Below, in pieces: positions 14,450 through 17,412 of a stretch of DNA of 17,412 nucleotides. How positions within the stretch are numbered: position 1 is the stretch's first letter; every line of letters starts with the position of its first letter. The notes beneath the pieces are model-generated. The model saw only the letters and a list, made by a program, of their open reading frames with translations. It made no database searches and had not been told where the DNA came from. The position numbers and the translations under genes are program-made. Source of the DNA: Fimenecus sp964457415 (GTDB taxonomy: Bacteria; Bacillota; Clostridia; Oscillospirales; Acutalibacteraceae); contig CAYWFB010000037.1 in NCBI GenBank assembly GCA_964457415.1, positions 1-17,412 of the forward strand, read 5' to 3'.

Positions 14450-15205
14450 ATGCGAATATGGACTTTATCACGGCGGACATTTTTAGGAATTCTTTGCATT
14501 ATTCTTGGGGTTTGTATTTTTATTTTTGCGATTGTGGGCAAAACTGCCTCTGCCTCGGCAAACGGTAAAAAGCTACCCATATATTCGGTTGAAACCCAAG
14601 AAAAAAAGGTTGCAATCACCTTTGACGCGGCGTGGACTAATCAGGACACCGACGAGCTTATTGAAATACTGAAAAAGCATAACGCAAAAGCTACATTTTT
14701 CATTGTAGGCGACTGGGCAGAGAAATTCCCTGAAAGTGTAAAGGCATTTTATGAGGCAGGGCACGCAATTGCCAACCACTCTGACACTCATAAAGCATTT
14801 TCAAAGTGCTCAAGGGAAGAAATAAAGGAAGAAATTGTCAATTGTAATGAAAAGCTTGAGAAAATAACGGGCGAAAAAGTAACCTTACTTCGTGCACCAT
14901 CGGGTGATTATACTAATGAGAGCCTCGAGGTCACCGAAAGCCTTGGAATGTATATGATTCAATGGGATAATGACAGTCTCGACTACACGGGATTGACAGT
15001 TGATGAAATTGTGAGCAGAGTGACTTCTCGGGCGCGTAACGGGTCGATTATACTGTTTCACAACGGAGTTGAAAACACTGCACCTGCCCTTGACAAAATA
15101 CTTACCGAGCTTGAAAAACAGGGGTATTCATTTGTTTCAGTTAACGATTTGATTTATAAAAATGATTTTTTCATAGACCATACGGGCAGGCAATATAAAA
15201 ATTAG
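14450..15205 (+). CDS. Polysaccharide deacetylase (CE4, PdaB-like)
   Basis: 251 aa with an N-terminal membrane anchor (about 10-30) and an extracellular NodB domain (about 52-230). CE4 motifs: TFDAAW (57-62), keeping catalytic Asp59 but with Ala60 where metal-binding Asp is usual; NHSDTH with His110 and His114; LRAPSGDY around Arg148; QWDNDSLD (171-178); and ILFHNG with His204. FDAAW, the CN in VNCNEKLEKITG, and RAPSGDYTN resemble the PdaB group, linked in spore formers to cortex or wall modification. The acetylated glycan target is inferred, not seen. The SD GGGAGGG is 7 nt from the ATG and lies in a hairpin arm. Confidence 0.9.
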   Translation: MRIWTLSRRTFLGILCIILGVCIFIFAIVGKTASASANGKKLPIYSVETQEKKVAITFDAAWTNQDTDELIEILKKHNAKATFFIVGDWAEKFPESVKAFYEAGHAIANHSDTHKAFSKCSREEIKEEIVNCNEKLEKITGEKVTLLRAPSGDYTNESLEVTESLGMYMIQWDNDSLDYTGLTVDEIVSRVTSRARNGSIILFHNGVENTAPALDKILTELEKQGYSFVSVNDLIYKNDFFIDHTGRQYKN

Positions 15206-15237
15206 TAATAAATTTACATATTTTTAGTGTTTTTGTC

Positions 15238-15266
15238 TTGAAATTTTAGGCAGTTTATTATACAAT
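15238..15266 (+). promoter_or_regulatory. Promoter of the phosphoribosyltransferase gene
   Basis: TTGAAA (15238-15243), exactly 17 nt, TACAAT (15261-15266), 33 nt before ATG 15300. No clear terminator hairpin was seen between the deacetylase stop and this promoter. Confidence 0.75.
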
Positions 15267-15299
15267 ATATAATAAACTAAACCATAGGGGGATACTTTT

Positions 15300-15944
15300 A
15301 TGCCGACAACAAGCATTTCAAAAATCAAGACTAAAAACCGTAATCTGCATCTTCGCGTTGCAAAAGGTCATTTTGCAACCAACAGTGCACACAGCAATTA
15401 TTATATAGATGTTGCGGCTCAGAAATCCCGTCTTTCAGAAGCTAAGGCAATTGCTCAGGAGCTTTGCAAAAATCATAAATACAGCAACTCCATTGTTGAT
15501 ACCATTCTTTGCCTTGACGGTATGGAGGTTGTGGGTACTTGTGTTGCAGACGAGCTCACAAAGAGTGACTATGTAAACATCAACGCTCACCAGACAATCT
15601 ATATTGTTACACCCGAAATTGTAAACGGCTCACAGATTATTTTCAGAGATAATATTGTACCTATGATTAAAGGCAAGCACGTGCTTATTACTGCGGTTTC
15701 TGTGGCTTCAGGCAATACTGCACGCTCTGCAATTGATGCTATTAAATATTACGGTGGCGAGGTTGTTGGTGTGGCATCAATCTTTGCAACATCAGAAAAA
15801 TGCGAGGGCTATGAGGTGAACTCTGTATTTAATCCTAAGGATTTACCCGACTATTTCAGTGGTCCTGCTCACGCTTGCCCACTTTGTAAAGAGGGCAAAA
15901 AGCTTGACGCACTCATCAACTGTCACGGATTTTCTAAATTATAA
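15300..15944 (+). CDS. Phosphoribosyltransferase homologue (orotate-PRT-like)
   Basis: 214 aa, cytoplasmic. The layout fits type I PRT enzymes: an N-terminal substrate hood (HFATNSAHSNYYIDVAAQKSRL, positions 24-45), LDGMEVVGTCVA (72-83) as in orotate PRTs, then GKHVLITAVSVASGNTARSAI (125-145) where the PRPP loop belongs, and GGEVVGVASIF (152-162). In that loop the usual acidic pair before the flexible Ser/Thr-Gly turn is replaced by Ala-Val, though SGNT is kept. The C-terminus adds CPLCKEGKKLDALINCHG with a Cys193-x-x-Cys196 pair, not part of classical PyrE. Active orotate PRT is therefore uncertain; a salvage or regulatory PRT is possible. AGGGGGA is 7 nt from the ATG. Confidence 0.75.
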   Translation: MPTTSISKIKTKNRNLHLRVAKGHFATNSAHSNYYIDVAAQKSRLSEAKAIAQELCKNHKYSNSIVDTILCLDGMEVVGTCVADELTKSDYVNINAHQTIYIVTPEIVNGSQIIFRDNIVPMIKGKHVLITAVSVASGNTARSAIDAIKYYGGEVVGVASIFATSEKCEGYEVNSVFNPKDLPDYFSGPAHACPLCKEGKKLDALINCHGFSKL

Positions 15945-15957
15945 TAAAACAAATTGC

Positions 15958-15977
15958 GGGCGATTCGTGAATCGCCC
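15958..15977 (+). repeat. Perfect 9-bp palindromic repeat / likely terminator
   Basis: GGGCGATTC and GAATCGCCC enclose GT and are followed by CCTACTTTTTA. The palindrome and the CCTAC flank look like a widely dispersed intergenic repeat. The T-run lets it work as a terminator for the PRT gene, 14 nt downstream of its stop. Its right half reappears with one change at 4098-4115. Confidence 0.65.
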
Positions 15978-16000
15978 CTACTTTTTATAGGAATGATTTT

Positions 16001-16402
16001 ATGACTTTAATCTTTTGTGTTGATGACAATTTCGGGCTGATGTTCAACAAACGCAGGCAATCACGCGACAGTGTGGTGCTTGAGGATATAAAAAACCGCT
16101 TTGAAGATGAAAAAATCTGTATCAGCTCTTATTCTGAAAAGCTTTTTAGTGAGTCGGGCATTGATTACATCGTCTGTGATAGCTTTGATAATCAAGACGG
16201 CATATGCTTTGTTGAGGCTCAATATAATCCTGATTTATTGGCAATGGCAGATGAAATTATTCTTTATAATTGGAACAGACTTTACCCCGCTGATGTGCAT
16301 TTGGATTATCAGATTATACTTGATTATTTCAAGCTTGCAGAGGCTTTGACCTTCAAAGGCTCATCACACACCGAAATCGAAAGGGATATATACATACGAT
16401 GA
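16001..16402 (+). CDS. Conserved-looking 133-aa protein of unknown function
   Basis: A soluble, acidic 133-aa protein with no signal peptide. It begins MTLIFCVDDNFGLMFNKRRQSRDSVVL, then an alpha/beta-like pattern: ISSYSEKLF, IDYIVCDSF and GICFVEAQY. The C-terminal part is mostly helical, with WNRLYPADVHLDYQ (about 91-104). I have a vague memory of such proteins being labelled ribonuclease Z, but no HxHxDH metallo-beta-lactamase motif is present and I give no function. The SD AGGA is 8 nt from the ATG. Its TGA overlaps the ATG of the exported nuclease gene (ATGA), so the two are translationally coupled. Confidence 0.75.
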   Translation: MTLIFCVDDNFGLMFNKRRQSRDSVVLEDIKNRFEDEKICISSYSEKLFSESGIDYIVCDSFDNQDGICFVEAQYNPDLLAMADEIILYNWNRLYPADVHLDYQIILDYFKLAEALTFKGSSHTEIERDIYIR

Positions 16403-17328
16403 AAAACAAAAAACTGATTTCGCTCATAATCGCACTTGTTGTTATTGTGATTTCTGCACTTGGCGGACTTTTTTCAGGTGACGAAAACGATACAAATGAC
16501 ACCCCAAAGCCGAGTATAAATACTAATCAAGCCGTTGAAAGCCTTAATGAAATCCCCGAATTTTCTGGCATTGCTTATGTGGCAATCAATGATAATCAAC
16601 CCTATTTCACCGAAGACGATTACACCACAAAATCCTATGAATATTACAGTCCTCTTGACGATTTAGGACGTTGCGGTGTGGTTATGGCTTGTATCGGCGA
16701 GGACATTATGCCCACGGGCGAGCGCGGTGAAATCGGTCAGGTTAAGCCTACGGGTTGGGTAACTGCAAAATATGATTTTGTTGACGGCAAATATCTTTAC
16801 AACCGTTGTCATCTGATTGGTTGGCAGCTAACGGGGGAAAATGCAAACGAACAAAATCTCATTACAGGCACTCGCTTTATGAACGTTGACGGTATGCTCC
16901 CCTTTGAGAATATGGTTGACGATTACATTGAAGAAACAGGAAATCACGTGCTTTACCGCGTAACCCCAATTTTTAAGGGCGACGAATTGGTAGCCCGCGG
17001 AGTGACTATGGAGGCTTGGTCCGTTGAGGATAACGGCGAGGGAATTTGCTTTAATGTGTATTGCTATAACAATCAACCCGGCGTTGAAATTGATTATGCT
17101 ACAGGAAAGAGTTGGGAAAGTGATACAGAAACCACTTCAACAACTTCAAACACAACTTCCTCAACATCTGACACAGAATATGTGCTCAATACAAAATCAA
17201 AGAAAATCCACCTGCCCGATTGCTCGTCTGTTGGCAAAATTGAAGAGGATAACAAAGAAGTAACGAATAAATCGAAAGAAGATTTGATTGATTTAGGCTA
17301 TGAGCCGTGTGGAAGCTGTAAGCCGTAA
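16399..17328 (+). CDS. Exported DNA/RNA non-specific endonuclease (EndA-like) with C-terminal Cys/His motif
   Basis: 309 aa. One N-terminal membrane helix (about 6-24) and a polar linker lead to a beta-beta-alpha-metal nuclease domain (about 55-230). YNRCHLIGWQLTGENANEQN holds the catalytic His138 in the DRGH-equivalent position, and LITGTRFMN with Asn162 (154-162) supplies the usual Mg ligand region. MLPFEN (166-171) is also typical of streptococcal-type secreted DNases. After a Ser/Thr-rich linker (about 243-262), the end, YVLNTKSKKIHLPDC to EPCGSCKP (261-309), matches a small Ada-like zinc motif with His271, Cys275, Cys304 and Cys307. Likely roles are degradation or processing of external DNA, nutrient scavenging or DNA uptake. 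It is coupled to the 133-aa gene by ATGA. Confidence 0.9.
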   Translation: MKNKKLISLIIALVVIVISALGGLFSGDENDTNDTPKPSINTNQAVESLNEIPEFSGIAYVAINDNQPYFTEDDYTTKSYEYYSPLDDLGRCGVVMACIGEDIMPTGERGEIGQVKPTGWVTAKYDFVDGKYLYNRCHLIGWQLTGENANEQNLITGTRFMNVDGMLPFENMVDDYIEETGNHVLYRVTPIFKGDELVARGVTMEAWSVEDNGEGICFNVYCYNNQPGVEIDYATGKSWESDTETTSTTSNTTSSTSDTEYVLNTKSKKIHLPDCSSVGKIEEDNKEVTNKSKEDLIDLGYEPCGSCKP

Positions 17329-17412
17329 AGTCAATAAAAAAAATAACCGAGTAAGTTTAATGGACAGACCACGTAAGGAAGTATTTTAAGTAAGGTACGG
17401 TGTAACCCCGTA

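Noticed and set aside
17329..17412. Window end: a 9-codon frame (MDRPRKEVF) and a TACGG/CCGTA pair at 17396-17412
   Set aside because: Too short and cut by the window edge; nothing can be assigned. No terminator for the nuclease gene was found here.
1..17412. CRISPR arrays, tRNA or rRNA genes, riboswitches, transposases, phage genes
   Set aside because: Read for on both strands by eye; no regular direct repeats with unique spacers, no cloverleaf, no recognised aptamer core and no integrase or transposase motifs were seen.

Overview
The window looks like a chromosomal segment of an AT-rich, low-GC Gram-positive bacterium, most likely a gut Clostridia of the Oscillospiraceae/Ruminococcaceae type. 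The reasons are strong Shine-Dalgarno sequences (GGAG, AGGGGG) at good spacing, sigma-A-like promoters, and gene families typical of that group: LCP cell-wall protein, PdaB-like polysaccharide deacetylase, GH51 and GH13 cytoplasmic glycosidases, COG2426 membrane protein and rubredoxin. Small palindromic intergenic repeats of a MITE/REP kind also fit. No rRNA, tRNA, CRISPR array, transposase or phage gene was seen.

Layout. 1-142 is an intergenic palindromic repeat. 143-3216 (minus) is a sugar-use pair: a GH13 alpha-glucosidase followed 11 nt later by an MFS transporter. 3217-4179 holds small genes and repeats: a terminator, an 85-nt imperfect palindrome, a 52-aa rubredoxin (minus), a 79-aa Cys-rich hypothetical (minus), a promoter framed by a perfect 9-bp inverted repeat, and on the plus strand what looks like the surviving 5' end of an XRE-type regulator gene. 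4180-5106 (minus) is a membrane-anchored endonuclease/exonuclease/phosphatase-fold protein. It is divergent from a plus-strand potassium operon, trkA-trkH, whose last gene overlaps alr (alanine racemase) in a TAATG junction. A bidirectional terminator separates alr from a minus-strand pair: a Nudix protein with an inorganic-pyrophosphatase-like N-terminus, and a COG2426 small membrane protein.

10716-15205 (plus) holds an LCP (LytR-CpsA-Psr) wall-polymer transferase starting at TTG, a GH51 alpha-L-arabinofuranosidase, a zinc-ribbon polytopic membrane protein, and a CE4 polysaccharide deacetylase whose SD lies in the 3' arm of the preceding hairpin. 15300-17328 (plus) holds a phosphoribosyltransferase homologue with an atypical PRPP loop, an unassigned 133-aa protein, and an exported DNA/RNA non-specific nuclease coupled to it by an ATGA overlap.

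Working together: the GH13/MFS pair and the GH51 enzyme point to intracellular hydrolysis of imported oligosaccharides. TrkA/TrkH handle K+ uptake. Alr, LCP and the CE4 enzyme act on the cell envelope. No complete novel system is obvious. The points most worth following are the truncated regulator with its orphan operator and the repeat-like junction, the PPase-like/Nudix fusion, the acid-less PRPP motif, the SD-sequestering hairpin, and the 133-aa/nuclease pair.
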